Positions 1 to 6,995 are shown, counted from the first letter of the stretch. The stretch is DNA of 7,260 bases from Cyclobacteriaceae bacterium (GCA_030637245.1 DAOVVI010000072.1:1-7260), one strand, 5' to 3'. The notes: generated from the letters alone by a model not told the origin. Made by a program: numbers and translations.

Positions 1-149
1 CATAGTACAAAATATCGATTCTCAATGATTAAAAGAAAGATTAAGATTTATTACGCTAGTGTCCATTCAAGTTTGGTTTATCCAGTCCAAGCCTAGTCCT
101 TTTTATCCCTGACTGCGTTGAAAAATATTCACGTAGCTTGTGCCTCCTA

Positions 150-290
150 TCTGCCGCCAAAGGCTTGCCGACGGCATGGCGCTAAAGCTTCGGCTACACG
201 CGGATGGCTATGCTTCCCGCTATGCGGGACAGGCTATATTTTATGCCTTCTCATGAATAAACTTGCCTGCCCAGTAGGCAGGAATTACTT
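150..290. repeat. GC-rich hairpin-dense intergenic repeat tract
   Basis: Several short perfect inverted repeats are packed into 140 bases of sequence clearly richer in G+C than its surroundings: GCC-aaa-GGC (156-164), TGCC-gac-GGCA (166-176), AGC-TTCG-GCT (186-195), TCCCGC-tat-GCGGGA (215-229) and CCTGCC-N5-GGCAGG (266-282). The word ggctat also occurs on both sides of the 215-229 hairpin. No long open frame spans the tract. It looks like a composite of dispersed palindromic elements of the kind scattered between genes in many bacteria. Copy number cannot be judged from this window, so the dispersed nature is inferred, apart from the partial match at 5516-5532. Confidence 0.55.
266..282. repeat. 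CCTGCC-N5-GGCAGG palindrome, intergenic copy
   Basis: A perfect 6-bp stem with the five-base loop cagta. The same two arms with the same loop length recur inside the large envelope-protein gene at 5516-5532 with a different loop (tcgcc). Identical arms and variable loops are typical of a mobile or copied palindromic repeat whose arms are kept complementary. Confidence 0.6.
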
Positions 291-375
291 CGGTTAAACC
301 TAAGCACCACAACTGACTTGACACGAGCTTACACATCATAACAATGAATTTTATTGAGATTGAAGGAGGGTCGTT

Positions 376-582
376 ATGCTTTTCCTATTCTTTTTTCATA
401 GTTCCCAAACGACACATTGTTGTGGATATTTTGCATATAACAGATTGGAGAGAATATTGAAAATTGACAGGATATCATTTCCTGATTTTAAAGAGAAATC
501 ATTCACGCTGAATAAGCTCAAGATTAAACATCTACCAATTGATGCAGCCTTGAAGCCGCATCAATTGGTAAACAAATTATGA
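376..582 (+). CDS. Doubtful small ORF, 68 codons
   Basis: I do not recognise this reading frame. In its favour, an AAGGAGGG stretch (363-370) lies five bases before the ATG, a textbook Shine-Dalgarno layout. Against it, Bacteroidota genes rarely rely on Shine-Dalgarno sequences. The N-terminus is an unconvincing Phe-rich run (LFLFFF) followed by HSSQTTHCC, which is neither a clean signal peptide nor a globular fold. The last third is dictated by a 13-bp DNA inverted repeat (533-570), so those residues reflect DNA structure. The C-terminal half (about residues 27-68) is more ordinary, Lys- and Leu-rich, and could be the tail of a decayed gene. It lies alone between a repeat tract and AT-rich sequence with no partner gene. 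I think it is more likely spurious or a remnant than a working gene. Confidence 0.2.
   Translation: MLFLFFFHSSQTTHCCGYFAYNRLERILKIDRISFPDFKEKSFTLNKLKIKHLPIDAALKPHQLVNKL
533..570. repeat. 13-bp perfect inverted repeat (hairpin)
   Basis: TACCAATTGATGC (533-545) and its exact reverse complement GCATCAATTGGTA (558-570) flank a 12-base loop, which itself allows two more G-C pairs (547-548 with 555-556). It is the longest perfect inverted repeat I found in the window. Neither side is followed by a T-run, so it does not look like an ordinary intrinsic terminator. It could be the fold of a small RNA, a recombination or transposon-end structure, or a protein-binding palindrome. Confidence 0.7.
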
Positions 583-750
583 AATTAAAACACTAAAACC
601 ACTAATCAGCAATGGATTAGAACTTTTGTTCGATCAAGTTAGTATGAGATTAATTAGCTATTAGTGCTAATCTAACTCAATTTTAATCCAAATAAACTTT
701 TGCTGTTTAGATATTTTTTTATGTTTAACCTGGCACTAAAGTAAAAGACA

Positions 751-794
751 ATTCTGAAGTAATTCTGTGACAATTTTGAAGGAAATCTGAATTT
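751..794 (+). promoter_or_regulatory. Four tandem 11-bp repeats, candidate response-regulator site
   Basis: Four consecutive 11-mers lie head to tail: ATTCTGAAGTA (751-761), ATTCTGTGACA (762-772), ATTTTGAAGGA (773-783) and AATCTGAATTT (784-794). The consensus is roughly ATTCTGAAGNA, strongest over the first six bases. The last unit overlaps the stop codon of the kinase gene (793-795). OmpR/PhoB-family regulators bind direct repeats with an 11-bp period, the PhoB pho box being the classic case. The adjacent operon encodes exactly such a regulator. A related pair at 2816-2837 shares the 9-mer ATTTTGAAG. The repeat structure is seen directly; binding by the neighbouring regulator is inferred. 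No confident gene is positioned to be driven from here, which is odd. Confidence 0.5.
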
Positions 795-2064
795 ACATAT
801 TCTTATAAAATGACACGTTTAGGATGTGCTCATCGTTCTTGAAGAAGTACGTAATTTCATAATTATTGACATCGCAAATTTTCTTTGCAATGGCCAGGCC
901 GAGTCCAATTGTTCCACTGCTTTGATTGTCTTTTTTAAATCTTTTAAACAGTGAATCCGGAGGTGCGGAAAGAGGTTTACCTGTATTGGAAATAGTCAGG
1001 TTATCTTTAGTAAGTTTTACAAATATGTGTCCTTTTGCAATATTATGCTGAATGGCATTTCGAAAAAGATTTGCGATCAGAATCTGAATTAGAACCGGAT
1101 CTGATTGTACTATAATATTTTCTTCAACTTCATGATCGATTTTAATTTCTTTGAGTTCCAGTAATTCCTGAAAATCAAAGATAGATTGGTTAATTTTTTC
1201 TGAGAGATTGATCTCCTGTAAATCTGTAAATTCGTTGTTTTCAATTTTTGTCAGTAAACTCAAAGACTTGCTCATTTTTGATAAATGATTGATGGCTTCA
1301 AAGGATGAGTTGATCAATTGTAATTGCTCTTCATCCAGGTCTTTGGTTTGCATCAATAGTTCTATTTTTCCTTTGGCTACGGCCAAAGGAGTTTGCATTT
1401 CGTGCGATGCGTTCTCTGAAAACTCTTTGAGACTTTTATAATCCTTCTGACTTTTTTTTGTCATTCGGGTAAGAATCCCATTAAGTTCTTTGAATTCTTT
1501 TGTATTCGTTTTACTCAGATTAAACTCGCCCATATCATTGAGTCTGAAATCCTTAATAGCTTGAAGTGTGACATTAAAAGGCTTAAAAAGCCAGGTTGAA
1601 ACTAAAAAACTAAAGAGCACAAATGCTGCACCCAATATGATAAACAAGCGTGTCTGCGATTGAAATACACCGGAGAAGATATCGTCGGACTCCACAATGA
1701 CGTCAAAAATTTCAATTTTGTAGGTTTTACCAACTATCTTTCTGATTACCTTTAGTTTCCTATGTGTTTCTAATCTATCTATATGTGGACTTGGATGAGT
1801 TGCCAGTGTATCTCCAAAAGAAAATCTGGTTTCATCCAACGAGTCGTCAATTTCTTTGATGCTTAAATTATTGGATATAAATGCAAAAGGTGATTCGCCA
1901 TTTTCAATTGAATTCTGAAGGCTCCATAATCTTGAAATTAAATACCTGTCTGTCTCACGCTGTATTTGCTTCTGAAAAATATTATAGGTTATGATCCCGC
2001 CGATTCCAAAGACGATAAGTGTAATAACTAAATAATAGAGTGTTACCTTGAGTAGTAATCTCAT
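793..2064 (-). CDS. Membrane sensor histidine kinase of a two-component system
   Basis: A 423-residue inner-membrane kinase that senses an envelope signal and phosphorylates the regulator encoded just upstream. Two membrane segments (about 7-27 and 138-160) enclose a periplasmic region of about 110 residues that I cannot assign to a known sensor fold. The cytoplasmic half has the HisKA dimerisation domain with the H-box SHEMQTPL (phosphoacceptor H221), then a HATPase_c domain: N-box NLFRNAIQHN (332-341), G1-like SNTGKP (359-364), F-box FKRF (373-376) and G2 GLGLAIAK (387-394). Asn360 stands where the G1 box usually has the adenine-contacting Asp. I believe this variant is common in Bacteroidota kinases of the SHEMQTPL type, so it is probably not inactivating. 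The ATG lies 5 bases after the regulator stop, so the pair is co-transcribed and probably translationally coupled. Length and domain set are complete. The signal is unknown. Confidence 0.95.
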   Translation of the reverse strand: MRLLLKVTLYYLVITLIVFGIGGIITYNIFQKQIQRETDRYLISRLWSLQNSIENGESPFAFISNNLSIKEIDDSLDETRFSFGDTLATHPSPHIDRLETHRKLKVIRKIVGKTYKIEIFDVIVESDDIFSGVFQSQTRLFIILGAAFVLFSFLVSTWLFKPFNVTLQAIKDFRLNDMGEFNLSKTNTKEFKELNGILTRMTKKSQKDYKSLKEFSENASHEMQTPLAVAKGKIELLMQTKDLDEEQLQLINSSFEAINHLSKMSKSLSLLTKIENNEFTDLQEINLSEKINQSIFDFQELLELKEIKIDHEVEENIIVQSDPVLIQILIANLFRNAIQHNIAKGHIFVKLTKDNLTISNTGKPLSAPPDSLFKRFKKDNQSSGTIGLGLAIAKKICDVNNYEITYFFKNDEHILNVSFYKNM

Positions 2065-2069
2065 TTGGA

Positions 2070-2744
2070 TTAGGGATTGAATTTATAACCCATTCCATAG
2101 ATGGTATTGATGTAATCTCCTCCCCCTGCCTGGATAATCTTCTTTCTAAGATTTTTGATATGTTGGTAAACAAAATCAAAGGAATCGTAAAAATCTGCAT
2201 GATCGCCCCACAAATGTTCTGCAATTGATTGCTTGGTTACCACGCGGTTTTGGTTGGAAATAAAATAGACCAATAATTCATATTCTTTTTTGGTGAGTTC
2301 GAATTGAGTTTCCGATACAAAGACTTCACATGCATCCGTATCAATTTTTATTTCGTTGCATTCGAGGAATTTTTTGTTTTTAAAATTTTTTCTTCTGTAA
2401 ATCGCTTTTATTCTGGCATTTAATTCGGAAAGGTGATATGGTTTAGTAATATAATCATCGGCGCCGAGATCAAGACCTTTTAATTTGTCGTCAAGCGAAT
2501 TTTTAGCAGATGCAATCAATACTCCTGCTTCAGATGACTCGTCTTTCAAGGCTTGAAGCACATCCAATCCAGTTCCATCAGGAAGCATTAAATCAAGAAT
2601 TATCACATCATATTTGAAGGATATGATTTTATCAATAGCTTGATTGTAAGAAAAAGCAGTCTCACAAATACTACCTTCTTTTGCAAGATAGCTTTGTATG
2701 TTTTTAGATAATTCTATATTATCTTCAATAATAAGTAACTTCAC
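2070..2744 (-). CDS. OmpR/PhoB-family response regulator transcription factor
   Basis: A 224-residue DNA-binding response regulator and partner of the kinase that follows in the same operon. The receiver domain (1-115) has the acidic pair E7/D8, phosphoacceptor D51 in ILDLMLPDG, the switch Ser79 in IASAK and the conserved K101 in DDYITKPY. The C-terminal winged-helix domain (about 128-222) carries the OmpR/PhoB signature ELTKKEYELLVYF, the recognition-helix region (about 186-202, FDFVYQHIKNLRKK) and the ending TIYGMGYKF. All functional residues are present. The start is GTG (2742-2744); an in-frame TAA lies a short way upstream and no ATG lies between. An AAGGAGG sequence (2757-2763, minus strand) sits 12 bases before the GTG. 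It is divergent from the envelope-protein gene at 2903, whose promoter region it may control together with its own. Confidence 0.95.
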   Translation of the reverse strand: MKLLIIEDNIELSKNIQSYLAKEGSICETAFSYNQAIDKIISFKYDVIILDLMLPDGTGLDVLQALKDESSEAGVLIASAKNSLDDKLKGLDLGADDYITKPYHLSELNARIKAIYRRKNFKNKKFLECNEIKIDTDACEVFVSETQFELTKKEYELLVYFISNQNRVVTKQSIAEHLWGDHADFYDSFDFVYQHIKNLRKKIIQAGGGDYINTIYGMGYKFNP

Positions 2745-2756
2745 GAGTTTAAAAAG

Positions 2757-2763
2757 CCTCCTT
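2757..2763 (-). promoter_or_regulatory. Shine-Dalgarno-like AAGGAGG before the regulator GTG
   Basis: On the minus strand AAGGAGG precedes the GTG start of the regulator, with 12 bases between. Spacing is longer than the usual 5-9. It is notable because most genes in Bacteroidota lack such sequences and start at ATG. It supports GTG 2744 as the true start, since no other start codon lies between it and an upstream in-frame stop. Confidence 0.4.
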
Positions 2764-2815
2764 CTTTAAATAGAACTTACCATTCACAAAAAAAACTAAC
2801 CAAAATTAAAAAGCT

Positions 2816-2837
2816 AATTTGAATATATTTTGAAGAT
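2816..2837 (+). promoter_or_regulatory. Two 11-bp repeat units in the divergent promoter region
   Basis: AATTTGAATAT (2816-2826) and ATTTTGAAGAT (2827-2837) form two adjacent 11-mers with TTTGAA in the same register. The second shares the 9-mer ATTTTGAAG exactly with the third unit of the array at 751-794. They lie between the divergent regulator operon and the envelope-protein gene, upstream of the candidate promoter at 2869-2899. They are plausible binding sites for the neighbouring OmpR/PhoB-type regulator. AT-rich sequence makes chance similarity possible. Confidence 0.35.
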
Positions 2838-2868
2838 TTTAATAATTGTAAGTTTTATGCAATTTCTC

Positions 2869-2899
2869 TTTCGACTGCATAATATTATTTGTATTTTTT
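2869..2899 (+). promoter_or_regulatory. Candidate Bacteroidota-type promoter for the envelope gene
   Basis: TTTC (2869-2872), a 19-base spacer and TATTTTTT (2892-2899) approximate the Bacteroidota primary-sigma promoter TTTG-N19-21-TAnnTTTG, each box lacking only the final G. Transcription would begin near 2905-2908, after the ATG at 2903 but before the in-frame ATG at 2933. If the promoter is real, it favours 2933 as the translation start. Confidence 0.3.
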
Positions 2900-2902
2900 C
2901 TT

Positions 2903-5900
2903 ATGATAAAGGCGTTTGACCATATTAACATCATGAGGGTATTTTTTAAACTTTATTTGTTTTTAGTCTTCATTGGACTTTTCAGCATTGGGAATGCTCA
3001 GAATATTGAGATTTCCGGAAAAATAATTGATGCCGAATCCAAAGAACCGATACCATTTGCCAATATAGCACTAACAGAAATTTATAAAGGAACTTCAAGT
3101 AATTCATTGGGAGAATTTTCCTTTAAAGTTGATAGTCTGCCTTTAATATTGCTCATTTCGCATTTAAGCTTTGAACCTTTAGAAATTGAAGTAAAGGAAA
3201 GCAAACATTTGGTTATCGAATTAACACCCGGAAAATTTCTGTTGGATGAGCTGGTAATTAAAGGAAAGGGAAACGATGAATTTGCCTATGGTCTTGTAAC
3301 TAAAGCTTACTATAAAATTATTAGTCAATTTAGCAAAAATCAATACGGCAAGGCCTTTTACAGACAAATCTCAAAAAATGGAGATGAATATTCAGAACTT
3401 TATGAAATCTTTTATGACACGAAATATAGTTTGAATGGAGTTGATGACTGGGCAATTCAGGAAGGCAGATATGCATTAAAACTATCTACAGCAGATTCTT
3501 TTATTTACAATAAGAACTTCACTTTGATGGTACGGTTGCTGACCATTGTTCAGCCGAAAACAGACGACCTCATCATGCCGGTTAGCGAAAATGTGCGTGA
3601 GCAATATTTCTTGAGTACTGAGCGGATACAATCTGTAAATAATCGAAGAGTAGCTCAAATACACTTTTCAAAAAAAGAGGATGTGACTTTCCCCGCCATG
3701 GAGGGAGAATTGTTTATAGATGTGGATTCATATAATGTGCTTAAAATTAAAGGGACCATTACAAACGATAATTTAAAATTCATCTCACTGAAGGGAGAAA
3801 AAGGTTCATGGAAGAACTACAATGTTACTTGTGAAATCGCTTTTAAACCTTTGGAAGATGAAAAGTTAGCGTTAGACTACATGCGGCTGGGCCAAAATTT
3901 TGACTATTATTTCGATGGGGTTTTTACCAATAAAGTAGAGACAAGATCCTTTTTAATGTACTATGATTATTATGCACCCCCAAAACGAAAAAAACTTGGT
4001 GGGAGATTATTGAGATTTAATCGAAGAGACTCCGACATATTAGATAATATTGGCTATAACCAACTTTTTTGGGATGAAAACATCATTGTTAAACGGACGC
4101 CGGTTGAAGCCGAAGTAACTGCTTCTTTTGAAGCAGAACGAGCTTTTGGATCTATATATATAAATAACAAAAATCAAATCGTTCTTGAAGATTATGAGTT
4201 GGATAATGATCCTTTTATTGTCCAGGTAAAGCAACGACTTAAGGATTTTGATCTGCCAGGAAAAGGAGAGAAGGCATACATTCATCACGATAAGCCTTTT
4301 TATGTTGCCGGTGAAAAAATGTGGTTCAAATCTTATCTGGTCAATATGGCAACTAACATACTTGGCAATCGAAGTGATGTGCTGCACGTAGATCTTATTT
4401 CACCGGATGGAAAGCTAATACTATCAAAATTATATCAGGTAAAAGAAGGAGTGGGCTATGGGCAATTAGTAATTCCAAAGGAACTGGAATCCGGTTTATA
4501 TATTTTAAGGGCCTATTCCGGATGGATGAAAAATTTTGATGAGGTACTGTATTATCAGGAAGAGTTGGAAATTTTTAATGCCTCGGATATCAGTGGATTG
4601 TTTAAAAAAACTAAAAAGGATAGTGTAAATACATTAAAGTTCTTTCCGGAAGGAGGAGGGCTTGTTGAATCCATACCAGTTCAAGTTGGCTTTATTGCTA
4701 AAAATCAATTTGGAGAAGTAATCGATATAAAAGGAAGGTTAATCGATCAGGACGGGCGTCGGGTTTCAACTATCAAAAGTGAAAAAAATGGGCCTGGAAG
4801 TATTTTTATGTTACCAAAATCAACCATTCAATACAGGACAATAATCATGTCTGACGAATTTAAACAAGTTAATTTTCCTGAGGTGAAAAGTGCGGGGTAT
4901 TCTGTAATGGTGAACAATCTAAAACCATATTCCATTGATATTTCTGTCCGTGGAACGATGAAACTTGAAGGAAAAAAGTTTTACATTCTTGTGATATCTA
5001 ATGGTATTTTATTCGATAGGCGTATCGGACTTTTAACAAGAGGAGTGTACAAGACCGAAATTCCAAAATCGAATCTGCCAAGTGGCATCACTCAACTATT
5101 ACTAATTGATGAGCTTGGGAAATTGCAATGTAAAAGATTGGTGTTTTTAAATCAACCGGAAGAAGCATCTGTAAAGTATTACCTCGCAAAAAAAGAGTTT
5201 AAAGGAAGAGAAAGAATTGACCTTGTATTGGAACTCAATGATGAAAACGGGAAACCACTGAACAATGCAAATATTTCGGTTTCGGTGTTGGATAGGGATA
5301 AAATATCCAGAGACAAATACGGGCGAAATATCAGAAGCTATTATAACTTAGGTTTTTTGTCGGACAACAAATTAGAAAATCCAGGAGAATTTTTTAATGA
5401 TTTTGACAGAGAGACATTAAAGAAATTGGATTGGGCAATGCTAAGCCAGCAAACTGTGCTACCGGAAATAGTTTCATTCGATAGTCTTGCAAAAGAAGAA
5501 AATCTTTCAATTATCCCTGCCTCGCCGGCAGGCGGGTATAAAAGGGGGCTGGCTTTATCGGGGTTGGCTGTGGAAAAAAAGGGCAAAAAACCATTATCCA
5601 ATGGATTTATTACACTAATAAGTGTTCCTGATCCTGCAGTAGGGAGTTGGTATGTTAAGACAGATGAAAAAGGAAGCTTTCTTTTAACGGACCTGGAAAT
5701 CAGCGATTCGATCAGAGTAGTAGTAAAAGCAAATAATAGTCTGGGCGAGCCGGTTGCAATCGATATGCAATTTGATAAATCACATGAATCGCGAAAAGCA
5801 AACGGGTTTGAAACAGCTCAAATAGAGGTGGCAGGTTATGTTAAACGTTACCTGGAACAATTCTTAAAAGCGGAAAGGGAATTGAGTTCATATCATGTTA

Positions 5901-6664
5901 CAGATCAACCGGTTTTAGAGGAACCGGGATTTAGAAGCAAAAAAAAGAACAGCCCATTTGGGAAACCGGATCAGGTAGTTTTGATTGATAACAAATATCA
6001 TCAATATTCTGATATGTTTCAGGTTTTCAATAGTCGATTTCCAGGTATATCCGTCATTGACAATAGGGGAGAGGCAAAAGTTAAAATTCGAGGTAAAAAT
6101 AATGAACCGCTGCTAATTTTGGATGGAATGATTCTCTATGATCCTTATGGGAAAGGCGAGATCGGTTCTGTTCAGGGCATGGAAAGTAAGGAATATTTTG
6201 CTGTCGAAAACGAAGATGTGAAAAGGATACTCTCTGAAATTGATCCGGTAATTATCGATAGAGTTGAAGTGATAAAAGACGTATCCGATAAATCATCAGA
6301 TATTATCAAAAGAGCAAATGGAATTATTGCTATTTACACGAAGCCTGGAGAAAGTCCGATTTTACAATCTCAATCAGGTGAGATGAATGAAATAATGTTG
6401 CCAGGTTTAACAACTCCTGAAGTATTTATTTCTCCGAATTATGCCAAGGATACCAATACAGAGTTTTTACCAGATTTGCGATCAACTATTTATTGGAATC
6501 CCCAGGTAATCACAAATCGCAGGGGCAGGGCTAAAATTGGTTTTTATAATTCGGACGATGCCAGAAATCTGCAAATTTGTATTGAGGGCATATCGAAAGA
6601 TGGAATACCGATTTATGACATTCATGAAATTGGGAAAAAACCCAATCGTGAGCAGGTTAAATAG
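2903..6664 (+). CDS. Exported MG2 / TonB-plug domain envelope protein
   Basis: A 1253-residue secreted protein, probably on the periplasmic or outer-membrane side; function unknown. Residues 12-32 form a signal peptide ending GNA/Q. Then come a CarboxypepD-regulatory-like beta domain (34-119), a region of about 300 residues typical of such Bacteroidota proteins (GKAFYRQISKNG, 149-160), an MG2-like domain (about 445-559: EKAYIHHDKPFYVAGEKMWF, YILRAYSGWMKNF), an MG3-like domain opening KFFPEGGGLVES (579-590), a further beta domain (765-800), a second carboxypeptidase-regulatory-like repeat (883-955) and a TonB-receptor plug domain (about 1034-1148: FPGISV, IRGKNNEPLLILDG, RVEVIKDVS, NGIIAIYTKPGE). 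A conserved-looking tail follows (DLRSTIYWNPQV, 1191-1202). No beta-barrel follows the plug, so it is not a transporter itself. An in-frame ATG at 2933 gives a tidier signal peptide (MRVFFK start) and may be the real start. Residues 872-878 (PASPAGG) come from a palindromic DNA repeat. Confidence 0.9.
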   Translation: MIKAFDHINIMRVFFKLYLFLVFIGLFSIGNAQNIEISGKIIDAESKEPIPFANIALTEIYKGTSSNSLGEFSFKVDSLPLILLISHLSFEPLEIEVKESKHLVIELTPGKFLLDELVIKGKGNDEFAYGLVTKAYYKIISQFSKNQYGKAFYRQISKNGDEYSELYEIFYDTKYSLNGVDDWAIQEGRYALKLSTADSFIYNKNFTLMVRLLTIVQPKTDDLIMPVSENVREQYFLSTERIQSVNNRRVAQIHFSKKEDVTFPAMEGELFIDVDSYNVLKIKGTITNDNLKFISLKGEKGSWKNYNVTCEIAFKPLEDEKLALDYMRLGQNFDYYFDGVFTNKVETRSFLMYYDYYAPPKRKKLGGRLLRFNRRDSDILDNIGYNQLFWDENIIVKRTPVEAEVTASFEAERAFGSIYINNKNQIVLEDYELDNDPFIVQVKQRLKDFDLPGKGEKAYIHHDKPFYVAGEKMWFKSYLVNMATNILGNRSDVLHVDLISPDGKLILSKLYQVKEGVGYGQLVIPKELESGLYILRAYSGWMKNFDEVLYYQEELEIFNASDISGLFKKTKKDSVNTLKFFPEGGGLVESIPVQVGFIAKNQFGEVIDIKGRLIDQDGRRVSTIKSEKNGPGSIFMLPKSTIQYRTIIMSDEFKQVNFPEVKSAGYSVMVNNLKPYSIDISVRGTMKLEGKKFYILVISNGILFDRRIGLLTRGVYKTEIPKSNLPSGITQLLLIDELGKLQCKRLVFLNQPEEASVKYYLAKKEFKGRERIDLVLELNDENGKPLNNANISVSVLDRDKISRDKYGRNIRSYYNLGFLSDNKLENPGEFFNDFDRETLKKLDWAMLSQQTVLPEIVSFDSLAKEENLSIIPASPAGGYKRGLALSGLAVEKKGKKPLSNGFITLISVPDPAVGSWYVKTDEKGSFLLTDLEISDSIRVVVKANNSLGEPVAIDMQFDKSHESRKANGFETAQIEVAGYVKRYLEQFLKAERELSSYHVTDQPVLEEPGFRSKKKNSPFGKPDQVVLIDNKYHQYSDMFQVFNSRFPGISVIDNRGEAKVKIRGKNNEPLLILDGMILYDPYGKGEIGSVQGMESKEYFAVENEDVKRILSEIDPVIIDRVEVIKDVSDKSSDIIKRANGIIAIYTKPGESPILQSQSGEMNEIMLPGLTTPEVFISPNYAKDTNTEFLPDLRSTIYWNPQVITNRRGRAKIGFYNSDDARNLQICIEGISKDGIPIYDIHEIGKKPNREQVK
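5516..5536 (+). repeat. Palindromic repeat inside the coding sequence (PASPAGG)
   Basis: CCTGCC (5516-5521), loop tcgcc, GGCAGG (5527-5532), then CGGG. This is a GC-rich island in an AT-rich gene. The arms and loop length match the intergenic palindrome at 266-282. It encodes residues 872-878, PASPAGG, immediately before the second carboxypeptidase-regulatory-like domain (GLALSGLAV). The location in an interdomain linker and the kept reading frame fit a tolerated insertion. Confidence 0.5.
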
Positions 6665-6889
6665 CTGTATTCAAGTGCCGTCTTTATTTCATCTTTTTGA
6701 TTATTACCCCTCAAGTTGATGTTTTATAATGGCTCACTATTTAGCCTAATATTCATATTAATCGTGCCATTTATTTTTATAATACCTCTTCCTATTGACG
6801 ATTTAGGTTAAACTATCTCTTCTTTAAATTGAAGAATTACAGAGGATACGAAAAAATATCTTCTGTATTTATTTTCATAACTAACAGGC

Positions 6890-6918
6890 AATTTTATAAA
6901 TATAAATATTATAAAATT
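6890..6918. repeat. AT-only 10-bp inverted repeat
   Basis: AATTTTATAA (6890-6899) and its exact reverse complement TTATAAAATT (6909-6918) flank a nine-base loop. It contains no G or C. It could be a weak bidirectional hairpin or a protein-binding palindrome, but in AT-rich DNA such structures arise easily by chance. Confidence 0.45.
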
Positions 6919-6995
6919 TCATGGGGTTAAATGAGAAAAATCAAACTCTATAATTGAAATGAACAAGGTTTTTTTACAATTATTTCACATAGTAA

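Larger units (their letters stand above)
1..792. other. Gene-poor left flank with repeats, no confident gene
   Basis: No reading frame here has convincing protein character. From left to right the stretch holds AT-rich sequence (1-60), an unassigned stretch (61-150), a GC-rich hairpin-dense tract (about 150-290), a doubtful 68-codon frame (376-582) with a 13-bp inverted repeat at its 3' end, AT-rich sequence, and an 11-bp tandem repeat array (751-794) reaching the stop of the kinase gene. A weak hairpin, TAAAC-N7-GTTTA (693-709), is followed by seven T (714-720) and could be a poor plus-strand terminator. The mixture of base compositions and the repeats suggest a site that has accumulated insertions or lost genes. 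That is inference. Confidence 0.6.

Noticed and set aside
1..96. An open plus-strand frame from the window edge to a TAG at 94-96, possibly the tail of a gene
   Set aside because: Only about 31 codons in AT-rich DNA, with no recognisable protein features; chance is likely.
61..150. Possible end of an insertion sequence (gtgtccattcaag region)
   Set aside because: It has the feel of an element end, but I found no matching inverted terminal repeat, target duplication or transposase frame in the window.
150..290. CRISPR array
   Set aside because: The hairpins have different arms and no regular repeat-spacer alternation.
731..746. Sigma-54 type promoter starting with TGGCAC
   Set aside because: No TTGC-like -12 element at the required spacing, and no gene follows in that orientation.
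793..2064. Kinase inactive because the G1 Asp is replaced by Asn360
   Set aside because: H-box, N-box, F-box and G2 are intact, and I believe the NTG form is usual in this Bacteroidota kinase subgroup.
1982..2224. Minus-strand frame overlapping the regulator/kinase junction
   Set aside because: It lies out of frame over two well-supported genes.
4040..4387. Minus-strand frame of 115 codons inside the envelope-protein gene
   Set aside because: Antisense shadow of a gene with clear MG2 motifs; its Ile/Phe-rich sequence is what antisense of this AT-rich gene gives.
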